A stretch of DNA of 64,000 nt from Eucalyptus grandis (Eukaryota; Streptophyta; Magnoliopsida; Myrtales; Myrtaceae): assembly GCF_016545825.1 (NCBI RefSeq), contig NC_052619.1, forward strand, positions 44,917,682-44,981,681. The letters are read 5' to 3'. The position numbers and the translations under genes were made by a program. Below, piece by piece: positions 20,179 through 30,472 of this stretch (positions are counted from its first letter, which is position 1; each line of letters opens with the position of its first letter). The notes beneath the pieces are model-generated. The model did not search any database. It saw only the letters and a list, made by a program, of their open reading frames with translations, and had not been told where the DNA came from.

Positions 20179-23100
20179 TGTGACATCCTAAATTTCAAGT
20201 TCTGATTTCAATCGAAATAGTTGGGCATTTCATCGACGCGCTTATGGTCCTTTTCCCTGAACTGATCACTCATGAGATAATTAGTCTATCAAGTGAAGCC
20301 GTTAAGGGATTCTAACGCATCAGACTTGAGAATTCGACTAGGAAATGGCTATTCAACCGTGCAAATCTACAAGAGATCATTACGATATAGGAAGATCAAT
20401 TAGAAGTTCGGAGATAGGTTAACTCGACAAAGGTATGTGATTAAGTGTGGGTGATTCCACCTAATTGCACATTTCCTGTCGATCGGCACTAAACCGATTC
20501 TTTTGTCGTTTTGGTACCATGTGTCCATATTTGAAATCTTGAGATTTCTACGACAACCGAGAGTCGCCAATGTATCGAAGATGTACTTTGTGGCTTAAAA
20601 ATAATCAACCACAGGTCAAATACACGAAAATTCCTAAAAACTTCCCGATAGATTAGGACGCACTAAATTCGTGCCGAATTGAAATTAATCGTGAAATCGA
20701 ACCCGAATCAGAAATTGAGAGTTTTGTTGTGTCACAAATCATTTTAGGAATGTTAACTCATCTCCGAAAGATTTTTCATGCAAGCCAAGTTTTTAGCAAA
20801 GAATCAGCATATGGTTAATTTAGTTCGGGAAAATTGGTAGGCCCGCTTTTGGTCGTGCTTTTGAGACTTAAGTTGGTTCTATGAACAAGTGAAGATGTGA
20901 ATTGAAGTGTGGTGATGGTGGATTAATTTTATGAACTTCAATTTGGTTCAATTGGAAGAAGATCAAATGGAATTGAAGAATTTAATGTACGAGATGTCAT
21001 GCCATGGTGGAAAAGGAAATTGCAACCATTGGAATAAGGTTGTGGGAGATTGGAGATAGTAGAGTATGACATCATGTGATGTCATGGTAGTTGGGTCAAA
21101 TTAAAGGAGATCTTGACAAGTGGATGGTGGGGATTGGCTCTTGGGAAGGTGACCTATCAACATCATCTTCTTCCTTGATTCAAGGGGTTTCTTGGGAACC
21201 GATTGGAGGGGAGAGAAAAGGCTGTGTAGACTAGCTCGTCTGGCTCCTCCTTCACCGCCCGCTGCTCGCTGCCGATGGCCGCTCCTTCGCCCGTCACGCC
21301 CAACTGCGTGCAGCCACGAGTCTAGCCTATGCTCCGCCGTTGTTCCACGTTCTCTGGCCATCTACCTTGCCATTCGCCAACCACCGAGCCAACTGGAAGC
21401 CAGGGGAGAAACCCCTCACCCGCACGTCGCCGGAGTCCGTCGTGGTCGCCACTCGTCCGCGAGCGCACCTCGCAAGCCAGCTCGTCGTTCCGCCTCTACC
21501 CGAGCCTCCATCACCGTCACCTGCGTCGTCTAGCTACAGCTCGTCGTCGCCAAGGTCGCCGGAGGTCTTCCCTGGCCACCATGAGTCACTGCTAGTCACC
21601 GCTTAAGCTATCGCCGCCTCTCTCCACCATTCCCTCGCCTAACCAGCGACCAGCACTCCTTCATCCAACCGTGAGCAGTAACCAAAAAAATGGGTATTTT
21701 AGCCCGGTTTTGGCCGGCTTCCCGACCCCGGATGCTTGGCCCGCCTTGAAAAAAGTCGATCGCCGTTGCATCCCCGTTGTTTTGGTCCGCTCGGCTCGCT
21801 AATCGGGTGAGTTTAGCTCACTAAACCTCGATTAGAGGTGTTAATTATGCTTATGGAGGTTTAGTTTATGTTAAGTGTTATTATATGGTTAGTTTAATTT
21901 ATTTAAGTGTAGTTTAGATTAAGGTGTTTAATTAACTTAAAGTGTGTTAAATTTAGGGCTAAGTGGATGTTTATATTAATATAAGCCTTGATGTGACTTA
22001 AAGGAATTTAATTTGGATTTAAATAAATGTTTCGAAATTATTGGATTATTTAATAAAATATTATATTACGAAAATTATCATAATATTATTATTTAATTAA
22101 TTTTCGGAATAAATTTAATTATTTATTAAATTTCGAAAATTTTGTCAAGACCCTATATTCTCAAAATTTCACGCTGATCTCTGTTGTGTATTTTGATTTT
22201 GAAATTGATGGCTGGATATTATAAATTGAGTGTGGATTGTGAAAATATGGATATTATTTTATTTAATTTTTTGAATAAATTTAATTAACTAATTATTTTC
22301 TGGAAATTAAGCGAGGATGACTGGTGACCGGAATTTTATGTTGATCATCGTGGTGCAGTCCGTTTATTTATTTGAGCTTTATTTTGTTCTAAATTGATTT
22401 ATGAGTGATTTTAGGATTTATTCATAAATTGAATAACCTTTGGTTATTAATTGAAAAATAACTGGGCATCGGTTGACAATGCCAAAAATGTTTTGGTAGA
22501 CTACCGAAAATTGTGGGATTTATGGAAATGGTCGAGTGGGACTGTAAAGCCATTGAATCTTGAAAGGGTCGAGTGGGACTGTAAAGCCATTGAATCTTGA
22601 AATGGTCGAGTGGGATCGTAAAGCCATTGAATCATTGAAAGTTGCCGAGTGTAACCATGATTACCACTAAATTTAGATTTGCTTGAAGGGCCATGTTTGA
22701 GGGTCGAGAATGAATAGTCAGAATGACCGTGTGATGACTTCGATGACATGTAATCGACTAAGTCGATTGATCACTAAGTCGATCCAAGTAATTGAATTGT
22801 TTGAATTCTACTACCATATATGCTTGAGTGATATGAGCGTGATTGAGTGATTTGAATTGTGCTAACCTGCAGGAAGGAATGGAGGCAAGCTAAGTCCTCT
22901 ATGTGGTGTGGCTAGGCCACCCTTTGGTGTATTTTCTTTCTAATAAGGGCTTAGGGGGTTAAACTTACTGAGACAATATCTCATCCCAGTTGTGGGATTA
23001 CATTTTCAGGTCCCTTGTGGGCGGAGTGGCCAGATAGCTTTGGTTGGCCTTGAGGAGTTGCAGAGGTGAAGTCATGAGGATTAGAGAACGTGTCCAACTT

Positions 23101-23368
23101 GTAGGTCGTAGGACAGTCCCTTTTTAAGAGCCGGTCTTTTGTAGACTTTTGGTTGTGGGCCTTCATTTGTAACTCTGTTAATTTATGAAAGTGTTATGTT
23201 GTGGAATCGCTTCCTACTTTTCTATCCCGTATTTCATTGTCAATGGTTTTATAATACGCTTCCACATGTGCATTTAAAATGAACGGGTCAGCGATGAGTG
23301 CCTGGGAATGTCACATATTTGAATGACCATGGTGGGATGTTGGCGCGCTCGAGATTCGAGGTATGACA
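20179..23368 (+). mobile_element. solo LTR of a gypsy-like element (about 3.2 kb)
   Basis: The segment begins TGTGACATCCTAAATTTC and ends CGAGGTATGACA (TG...CA). It interrupts the GC-rich block of the Mutator-like element, with near-duplicates GAGGT (20174-20178) and GAGGC (23369-23373) at the edges. Its length and TGTGACATCC start resemble Tekay/Del-type LTRs. No polymerase genes are present, hence solo LTR. Orientation is not certain. Open frames near 21190-21610 are compositional. Confidence 0.65.
22530..22640. repeat. 37-bp tandem repeat, three copies
   Basis: Units start at 22530, 22567 and 22604 with GGTCGAGTGGGACTGTAAAG followed by CCATTGAATCTTGAAA. They differ by a few bases. It lies inside the solo LTR. 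Confidence 0.9.
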
Positions 23369-23860
23369 GAGGCCGCCCAGGCCTCGGCGCAGGTTGGCCT
23401 CACCCAGGCGACCCTTGTCGAGCTGCGCTTGGGCAAGGGCTCCCCTCACTAGGGCTCCTCCTTGCTCGGCTGAGCCTCACCTGTGGCGGGGAGGCCAATT
23501 GGTTGGCTGTGGCTGGTGGCTAGCCATCGCCCGTGGTCGGTGGCGGCTACTAGGAAAGGCAAAGAAAGCCAAAAAGAAAAGAAAAAAAGAAGGAAAAACA
23601 GAAAAAAAAATAATAATAATAATAATAATTCAAAAAATATTAAAATATTGTTAAAATTTATCCACAGTCAACGCCGACGGTCCTACGTGACATCGCCAGC
23701 ATCCACGTCAGCATTTTCCGGCCAAAATTGGCTGGATGGACTAAATTGGTAGGAAGTAAAAAAGTTTAGGACTAAATTGACAAAGTTAAAAGGTTTATGA
23801 CTAAATTGACAAAAGTGTAATAGGTTTAGGACTTTTTGGACAATTTTCCAGCCGTTGATA

Positions 23861-24109
23861 TCCAAAGTCCAGGCACGTGTTAAAACATTTCCAAATTTGA
23901 GAATAACCCATTGCCGAAGAGAATGCAATCAAGTGGCGGACTGGGTCATCAAGGCCCACCAAATAAAGGCTCTTCTAGCTAATTGGGTTTTTTATTCCCC
24001 ATCTTGTCTTTTGGACTTGTTATGTTTTTAAAGCTCATGCTTCTACTATCCAAACTCTTACTTGAATGAGAACGCTATAAACTCTTTTTCGACCAAAAAA
24101 AAAAAAAAA
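23861..24109 (+). pseudogene. LINE-1 copy, second half of RNase H, 3' UTR and poly(A)
   Basis: The RNase H frame resumes as SKVQARVKTFPNLRI, HCRRECNQVADWVIKAHQ and ends at a TAA near 24034. The equivalent part of the LINE at 43186 reads PNLRIVHCRREMNKVADRAA. A short 3' UTR ends CGACC plus about 16 A (24094-24109), the LINE tail. This proves that the pieces at 14.7-19.4 and 23.9-24.1 kb are one LINE copy. Confidence 0.88.
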
Positions 24110-24111
24110 GA

Positions 24112-24405
24112 GTTTCTCACGACGGCTCTCTAAAAATCTCGGCCAACGTCTGATCAGCCAAAATGCTGGACTTTCTCAGTGTTTATCTCGGTTGGACATC
24201 CGACTAGCCTTGTCCGTTCTTGCCTTCAGACGTTCGTTCATCTTGTTTTGGACCCACAGTAAATTCCAAACGTTGGTGCTGCATTCCGGACATCGGAAAA
24301 TGTCTCTTTGCGCACTCCAAAATATTTCGCCTCCTCTTGATGTCATCAAATCAAATCAGGTCGGTGCCAAACCAAGTCTTGTCCAACTTCAAGCCATAAT
24401 CAACA
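24112..24405 (-). mobile_element. copia LTR (right copy, truncated)
   Basis: About 290 bp matching 14130-14430 with the same end, ATAATCAACA. It starts immediately after the LINE poly(A), so the LINE and its nested elements lie between two copies of one copia LTR. The remainder of this LTR is missing. Confidence 0.65.
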
Positions 24406-24804
24406 CATGGATACTTCTATTTCTTAATTTCTGTTGAACAAGCTACATCTTTTAACCCTAATAACCATGTCCATTACAAATCCTTATGCAGAGTAGAGTC
24501 ATTAACTGCCGTCATTAAGAATATGTAATGCAATTTTTGGTAAAAGCCATGCTCGGATCAGTTCACTTGTGCTAATTTGCAGACCATAATTTCCGTTTCT
24601 GGCACAAACTATAGATTTCTTCATCGGATGCACCTGCGTCGTTTGGTAACAAGAGAGCCAATAATTTGCCTTCGTATTAAACAGTAGGATGTTCTCATTT
24701 ATGAAAAGAAGCAATACCCCATTAAACAGTAGGAGGTTCTCATTTATGAAAAGAAGCAATACCCCACACCTAAGCCCTTCGATATGATCGAAATAAAAAT
24801 AGTC
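24406..24804. other. intergenic; includes a 45-bp tandem duplication
   Basis: No gene recognised. At 24676-24765 a 45-bp unit (TTAAACAGTAGGATGTTCTC...) is repeated twice in tandem with one mismatch. This stretch was contiguous with the zinc-finger gene's 3' flank at 37511 before the Tat element inserted. Confidence 0.6.
24676..24765. repeat. 45-bp tandem duplication
   Basis: Units 24676-24720 and 24721-24765, one substitution (T/G) between them. Confidence 0.95.
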
Positions 24805-24809
24805 ATAAT

Positions 24810-26963
24810 TGTTGACACCTCAATTTTAATTAGTTTTATTAATTAAGTTTTTAATTTTATCTTTTCGGATAAATAGATAATAAAATGACAAAACAGCAAC
24901 AAAAACCAAATAAAAACACCAAAAAAAAAAAGCAAAGCCCAACCCATCTTTTTTTTTCTCTCCTTTTCTTCTCCCTCCGCGTGGCCCATATGGCCCATTT
25001 TCCTTCAACCTTGGCCCGGCCCCTTTTCTCTCTTCTTCTTCCTCGTCGCTTGCATCCCACGCGCGGTGGCCAGCGACGCGCGAAGGACAGCCTACGGCCG
25101 AGGAGTGTAGGGCGACGTCGGCCGGAGGGGATAAGATCGCAGGCGCCATTAATGCTGAGCGAGCCGCGAAAGCTCGATGGGACACCGGTTTAGCCGAGCG
25201 AAACCGGTGGGCAAGCCGGAGGCCGGCGACCAAGCCCCTCCGTCAACCGGAGTTCCTTCGCCTATAAATAGGTGGCCTCGAGCATCGTCGGAGGGCGTGG
25301 CGAGCTCGGAAATCCTTCACTGAGAGACATCGGGAAGGATCGAAGGGTGAGTGCAAGAGAGAGCTCGAGTCGCGAGCTCAGCCCACCCTCCACCGAGAGA
25401 CTTCGGGGAAGGCAGGCGGCGAGCGACTTCGAGAAGGTCAGATCCGGCCGGTGGAGGCTCGGATCTGGCCTGAGTGAGGAGAAATCAAGGCCGAGGAGTG
25501 TCCGGTCGAGTTTTTTTGCTGTTGTTGTTGCCGCCGGACGCCGTGCCGCAGCCGTTCGCCTCAGCCCCGACGCCGTTGCTTCGACGGCTTGTTGTCGTGC
25601 CCCACCGCGGCCGTGATCGGTCCGTCGACGCCGCGCCAGATCGGGAAACCGAGTTGCCCAGCCACCACCATCCGGACGCCATCGCCACGAGCGGTAATGC
25701 TACCGCCACCGCCGCCGTTGCCGTCGCCATAGTTTCCCCCTCCGCAGTCCAACTCTCGCCACTACGTCATTTGCCGCCATTTATTCTTGCCTGCCACCGT
25801 CGCCGCCGCCGTCGTTGTCGTTGTCGTCCCCCCTGTCGTGCCTCAGCGCGCGATTCGGGAACCCTAGGGTTCCCGATTTTCCGGGTCGCGACCCGGGTTG
25901 TCGGGTCGGACCGGATCGGGAACCGGGTAGGGATTCCACAAATTGCGGGCGCGGCGGAAGACCGAGTCGCGGTCGGATCCGGGTCGGGTAGGGTTCGCGG
26001 GGAGCCGGGTCGCGGAACAGTTCGTGGACCCGGGTCATCGGGCCGGGCCAAGCGTCCCCAAACGCCGGCCACGGCATCGTTTTAACGAAATAAGAAAAAA
26101 AAAATTATGAAAAATTCGAGTTGGGCCGCGTTGCGGGCCCGTCCCGCATTTGGGTCGCCGACCGGGTCGGACCCAACCCGCGGATCCGACCCGGGTCGGT
26201 TTTATTTTATTATTATTTTAATATAAAATAATAAATATTTTATTTTCAAAAAAAAAATCAAATCAAAATCAAAAGTGTTTTATTTTCGAAAAAAAATATT
26301 TAAAATTGTCGAAAAATGTTTTATTTTCTAAAAAATCGAGAAAAATCAAAAAATAGTTTATTTTCCAAAAATATTTTGAAAAATATTAAAAAATATTTTA
26401 TTTTCCGAAAAAAAAATCAAAAATAAAAATATTCCATATTTTCCAAAAATGCCAAAAATCAAAAAAATCCAAAATTTCATGAAAAAGCCAAAAAAAAAAT
26501 TCAGAAAAAGCCAAAAAGACTTGTATTTTTCAAAAAAAAATACTAAAAATACCAAAAAATCCCTTTTATGTCAAAAAATGAGAAAAATACCTAGAAAATG
26601 TTTTCCCTCCCAAAATGCATGGAAAATCCCTCGAACATCCAAAAACCTCAGGGTTTAAACAAGATTAGGTACCGAAAGGGCATTAGTGATTAACTAGTGT
26701 AATCAAGTCCCCGATCCTAATTTCTCTGGTTACGCAGGGTGAGTATTTCTCCGGTACTTCACTTGGGTTTCTAATCAACCCACCCCAAATGGATTAGTGG
26801 CGACTCCGTTTTAAAATTAATTTATAGGTTAAAAATTTAGATTATTAAAGTCGTGAATTGGTGGACTTGGGAGAGTCCGGGCATAATTAATTTCAGCCGA
26901 GCCATTAGCCTCCTTAGGCGCTCGTACCCGATTGCAGGCGCCAGAAAAAAAGAGGTTGCGACA
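24810..26963 (+). repeat. 5' LTR of the Tat-type element
   Basis: Begins TGTTGACACCTCAATTTT, ends GAGGTTGCGACA, 2154 bp. It has an AT-rich U3, a GC-rich central region with (CCG)n-like runs, an A-rich section with recurring TTTTATTTTCNAAAAA phrases (26200-26570), and the family end block. Differences from the 3' LTR are mostly small indels and codon-like CCG repeat changes. Long GC-rich open frames here are compositional. Confidence 0.92.
25261..25272 (+). promoter_or_regulatory. TATA box of the 5' LTR
   Basis: CCTATAAATAGG in a GC-rich context, about 450 bp into the LTR. The same sequence is present in the 3' LTR at 35792-35803. Transcription start would be some 30 bp downstream. Confidence 0.75.
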
Positions 26964-26966
26964 GCT

Positions 26967-26985
26967 TGGCGACTCCGCCGGGGAC
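26967..26985 (+). promoter_or_regulatory. primer-binding site, tRNA-Arg type
   Basis: TGGCGACTCCGCCGGGGAC starts three bases after the LTR end. It is nearly complementary to the 3' end of plant tRNA-Arg, the primer reported for Tat/Ogre elements. Confidence 0.75.
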
Positions 26986-27493
26986 CATTTTTGAGGACTT
27001 AGGCCACTTCATCTTTGTTTAAATGCTTTACCGACTTTAGGTTTTTTTCTTTTGTGCGGGGTAATAGCTTATAGTTTTTATTCGTTAAAATAAAATGTTT
27101 TTGTGATTATAAACTGTTGTGCATGCTTTCTTGTTTTAAACACTACACATGACACACACAACCCGGCCGCCGGACTGGGCCGCCATAGGATTTCTAGGAT
27201 GGTGTTAAGAAAGATACGACCTCGAACGCGAGACTGCGATGTAGAGGTTGCCTTTCTTTTCCCGAATTTCTTAGCCGAGATTAGGAGGGTATGTCGCTAA
27301 CGCGAGACTGCGACGAGCGGATATCCTTTTTAATCTCACCAATCCTTCGAGTTAGAAATCAAGCCGCACATCCCATCGTATGTCTTTGTGCTTGCCATTT
27401 TATTTAAAAGCGAAGTGATTTCTTTACTTTTACTTAGTCTTTTCTGGCTCATGGCAAAATAGGGTTAGGTTGTGTATTTCCCTTCCTTATATG

Positions 27494-28790
27494 CGATGGG
27501 AAGATTTGATATCCAGTTCATTCCTACCCTAAAGAGAGAGCTTCTCAGATGGTGGAAGCAGTTAGATCAACTCGGCCAAGAGTGCGTCAAATCAAGAATC
27601 GGTCATCTCCTCCCATTGCTCCAAATCAATATCCACTCTGGGGTCATGCAAGCACTACCACATTTCTGGTGCCCTGAAACATCCACCTTCATGTTCGGCA
27701 AATTTGAACCGACTCGACTTTAGAAGAGTACGGTCTCGCCATAGGAATGCCCCAGGAAGCGAGCTTGTCAAGCCAATCGGCATTGACCCCGTGGTTAGTC
27801 TATCACGATTTCTAAAAAATCATTCGGTAAGAGAAATTGTTCAAGCCAACAATAATGCTTTTCCGCTATCATCTTTAACTGAATGCTTTGAAAAACAGTC
27901 AATGACCCAAAAAGCCAAGATCTTCCTCTTAGCATTCTTTGGTTTTATTATCTTTCCCCATCGAAAGAATGCTATAGATCCTTCAATCACATGGGTGATA
28001 AATCAAGTCATTTTGGAGCAGGATATGTGAATATGGTTTTAGCCGAAACGTTTTTATCCCTTAATCGTTTCAAGGACCAAAAAGAAAAATCATGAGGGCC
28101 GCTCCAGAAATTTTACAAATGTGGTTCTTTTCCCATATCAAAGGATTTGGGCACCTCATGCAAATATTTGAAATCGACGAGTTTAAACACCCATTGCAAA
28201 AGTTTCAAATCTTGGAAAAATATTCTCCCAATGAAGAGTATTCTCGATGGATTAACTTGCTAAAAACCCGGTCCTTGAGACATTCCTATGGCGAGCTAAA
28301 TGGTTCATTGCAGGGAGGCGCGCTTTGCGCTTAATTATTACAACCCCATCCTGTTCTGGGCCTCTAGGAGCTACCTCATATTATCCATATAGGGTGGCTC
28401 GTCGTACAGGTCCTTCAAGAAGTCCCGCCACCACTCAAATCAGGATTGTTCCGAATCTTTTTCACCTGTACGGACTACAACTACTTGGAGGAGATCCGCA
28501 TAATTCAGAACACATGGAGTAGATGTCACTTTGAAAAGATCGTCGTGCCCTGAAGGTTAAAGGAACAAGAAAAAGTTCATCATGCATCAACATTCTACAT
28601 CCTCAACCATATAATTCCCAAGGAGTTGCAACCAGTAATCCCTGATGTAGTTGATAAACTTACCCTACAAGGGCGAATCGAATCTCTTGAAAAGAGCTTG
28701 GAGACCAGCAAGAGACACGTATCGAAGTTAGTACGAAGAAGCAAGCGGCTTCACAAGACTGGAGCTTCCCATCGCATATAAAATGGGCAG
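27494..28790 (+). pseudogene. Gag-region protein with DUF7745/plant-mobile-domain-like fold, frameshifted
   Basis: From the ATG at 27496 the frame reads GRFDIQFIPTLKRELLRWWK, IGHLLPLLQI, LPHFWCPETSTFMFGKFE. The hallmark block TLEEYGLAIGMPQEASL appears only after a shift of frame near 27710. Further parts (KIFLLAFFGFIIFPHRKNAI, MRAAPEILQMWFF) are in other frames up to about 28790. This domain is common in gag proteins of large plant gypsy elements and related to the plant mobile domain. Several frameshifts and stops make it non-coding as it stands. Confidence 0.75.
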
Positions 28791-29009
28791 CGGGACTTTT
28801 GATGTGAATATTCCTAATGTTAATATCTAGGGTCGTTTTGACTTGTGTAAAAAGCCCTTTTGGCATTGTATAAATCTCCTGCTAATAAATAAAAATGACG
28901 TGACCCTTGCCATGGGCCGGTGTTCCATACGTTTCTGGCTTACGTTCTCTCCATTTTCTTTATGCAGGAAATCACATCATAGTCATATTCGCCAAATCCA
29001 AAAGATAGA
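28791..29009 (+). other. spacer in the Gag region, possible intron end
   Basis: Non-coding-looking sequence ending CATTTTCTTTATGCAG just before the next Gag frame. A pyrimidine tract plus CAG is what a plant 3' splice site looks like, and Ogre relatives do splice, but no matching donor was fixed. Confidence 0.35.
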
Positions 29010-29381
29010 ATGGCCGAAGAAAATGTACCAAGCCGTGTCGAGATTATGGAAAGTGAAATGAAGCAAGTCTTCAATGTGCTTCAGCAACTCTCAAAGCAGA
29101 TAGATTCCATCCAAGGCAAATTGGCTCCCGTCCTAGCCTCAATCGAAGTATTGTTACCGCAATCGTCTACCCGAGGTGATCAAGGAAGAGATACCGATGA
29201 TAACATGCCCGAATTGGAGGAGGATACACACCAAATCGTAGTCGAGAAAGCAAAGCCCAATAGTTTGTCTAAGACTGAACATGACAAACACCTTGAGAAG
29301 CTTGAAGAGAGGCTAAAGCAATTGCAGGGCCTTCAAGATCCTACTCCAACAGACCTCTCCATCTACTCTAAGGTCATATAA
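29010..29381 (+). pseudogene. Tat Gag N-terminal coiled-coil portion
   Basis: An open frame of 123 codons starting MAEENVPSRVEIMESEMKQV. It has heptad-like leucines (VFNVLQQLSKQIDSIQGKL) and a second predicted helix (HLEKLEERLKQLQGL) followed by DPTPTDLSIYSKV. That last phrase normally continues into the Gag capsid core, but here the frame stops at 29379-29381, where protease and polymerase have been deleted. It is a truncated remnant. Confidence 0.7.
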
Positions 29382-29389
29382 CTCAGTCC

Positions 29390-30472
29390 TGCTAAGGTGT
29401 GTGGATGCAAACGAAGCCACACAAATAATGCAAGAAATACATGGGGAGTATGTGGTCCTCACATGAATGGACGTATGTTGGCCAAGAAAATAATGAGATT
29501 GGGTTATTACTTGGTTCCCCTTAGAGAGCGATTGTGCTCACCATGTGCGAAGCTGTCATCGTTGTCGATCCACGGGGACAAGATAAATGTCCCTCCAACC
29601 GAATTGCATCGTTATCGAGCCGTGGCCATTTTCAATGTGGGGCATTGATGTGATTGGCCCAATCAATCCAAATGCATCAAATGGGCACCGGTTCATTTTG
29701 GTCGCAATCGACTACTTCTCAAAATGGATCGAGGCCGCATCCTATGCAAGCGTAACTGCACGAAACGTTATGAAATTCATCAGACGTGACATAATCGCCC
29801 GTTATGGCGTACCGGAAGCTGTCATCACCGACAATGGGTCGAACTTGAACAACAAGTTGATTGATCAATTGTTTTCTGAGTTCAAAATCCAGCATCTGAA
29901 CTCGTCCCCTTATCGTCCACAAATGAATGGAACCGTGGAAGCCGCCAACAAGAACATCAAGAAATTCCTATCCAAGACAGCTGAAAACTACCGCGACCGG
30001 CATGAGAGGTTACCCTTCGCACTAACAGCATATCGAACTTCGATTCGGAACCTCCACCAGGGCAACGCCTTTTCCCCGGTTTACGACATGGAGGCGGTTT
30101 TGCTCAGTGGAAGTAGAAATCCCGTCCTGCGAATTTTATCCCGGGCGGGGATTGTCCAAGGAAGAATGGACGCAACAAAGGCTCGAACAACTGAATATGG
30201 TCGACGAAAAACACCGAAAGCCCCTCTGTCATGGTCAGTGTTACCAGCAAAGGATAGCTCGATCATTCAATCAAAAGGTACGACCCAAGCACTTCGAGGT
30301 AAATGAACTAGTCTTGAGAAAGACGCTGCCAATCTTTCCAGAGCTCGGAGGCAAGTTCGCCCCAAATTACAGGGGTCCTTATGTAATAAAGAAGATACTC
30401 CCCGGAGGAGCCTTGATTCCGGCGAAATGGATGGGCGGGAATTCTCCAAACCAGTTAATTCCGATGCTGTAA
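29390..30472 (+). pseudogene. Ty3/gypsy integrase (zinc-binding region, core, C-terminus), frameshifted
   Basis: The N-terminal remains MQEIHG, then in another frame VCGPHMNGRMLAKKIMRLGY, are the HHCC-type region with ligands partly lost (the CHKCQ part is broken). The core runs in one frame from about 29617: WGIDVIGPI (first Asp), VITDNGSN (second Asp) and NGTVEAANKNIKK (Glu), so the DDE triad is intact. A frameshift near 30090 moves to the C-terminal part (NQKVRPKHFEVNELVLRK, GGKFAPNYRGPYVIK). No chromodomain is seen, as expected for Tat elements. Confidence 0.88.

Larger units (their letters stand above)
19438..23850. mobile_element. Mutator-like element (no transposase) inserted in the LINE RNase H
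   Basis: The termini are long inverted repeats. The left starts GGGAAAATTGTCTAAAAGTC. The right, reverse-complemented, starts TGGAAAATTGTCCAAAAAGT, and both continue similarly for well over 150 bp. Flanking copies CGCGTTGATA (19428-19437) and GCCGTTGATA (23851-23860) fit a 9-10-bp Mutator-type target duplication. Removing the element plus one copy restores one continuous RNase H reading frame. Inside are a pyrimidine tract and GC-rich block on each side and a 3.2-kb solo LTR. No transposase gene is seen. Confidence 0.88.

Noticed and set aside
21101..21606. Several overlapping open frames of 80-113 codons
   Set aside because: They sit inside the 3.2-kb solo LTR, overlap on both strands, and are explained by GC-rich composition.
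24502..24759. 85-codon minus-strand open frame
   Set aside because: Part of it is created by the 45-bp tandem duplication, and no domain or homologue was recognised.
25474..26085. GC-rich open frame of about 200 codons, and its counterpart at 35516-36471
   Set aside because: Both lie in the LTRs of the Tat-type element. The frames are made of CCG/CGG-rich repeats, differ between the two LTRs by frame-changing indels, and show no domain.
28960..28976. Possible intron in the Tat Gag region ending TTCTTTATGCAG
   Set aside because: A convincing acceptor-like sequence, but no donor or branch point could be assigned. A similar acceptor-like string occurs near 31715, so it is not specific.
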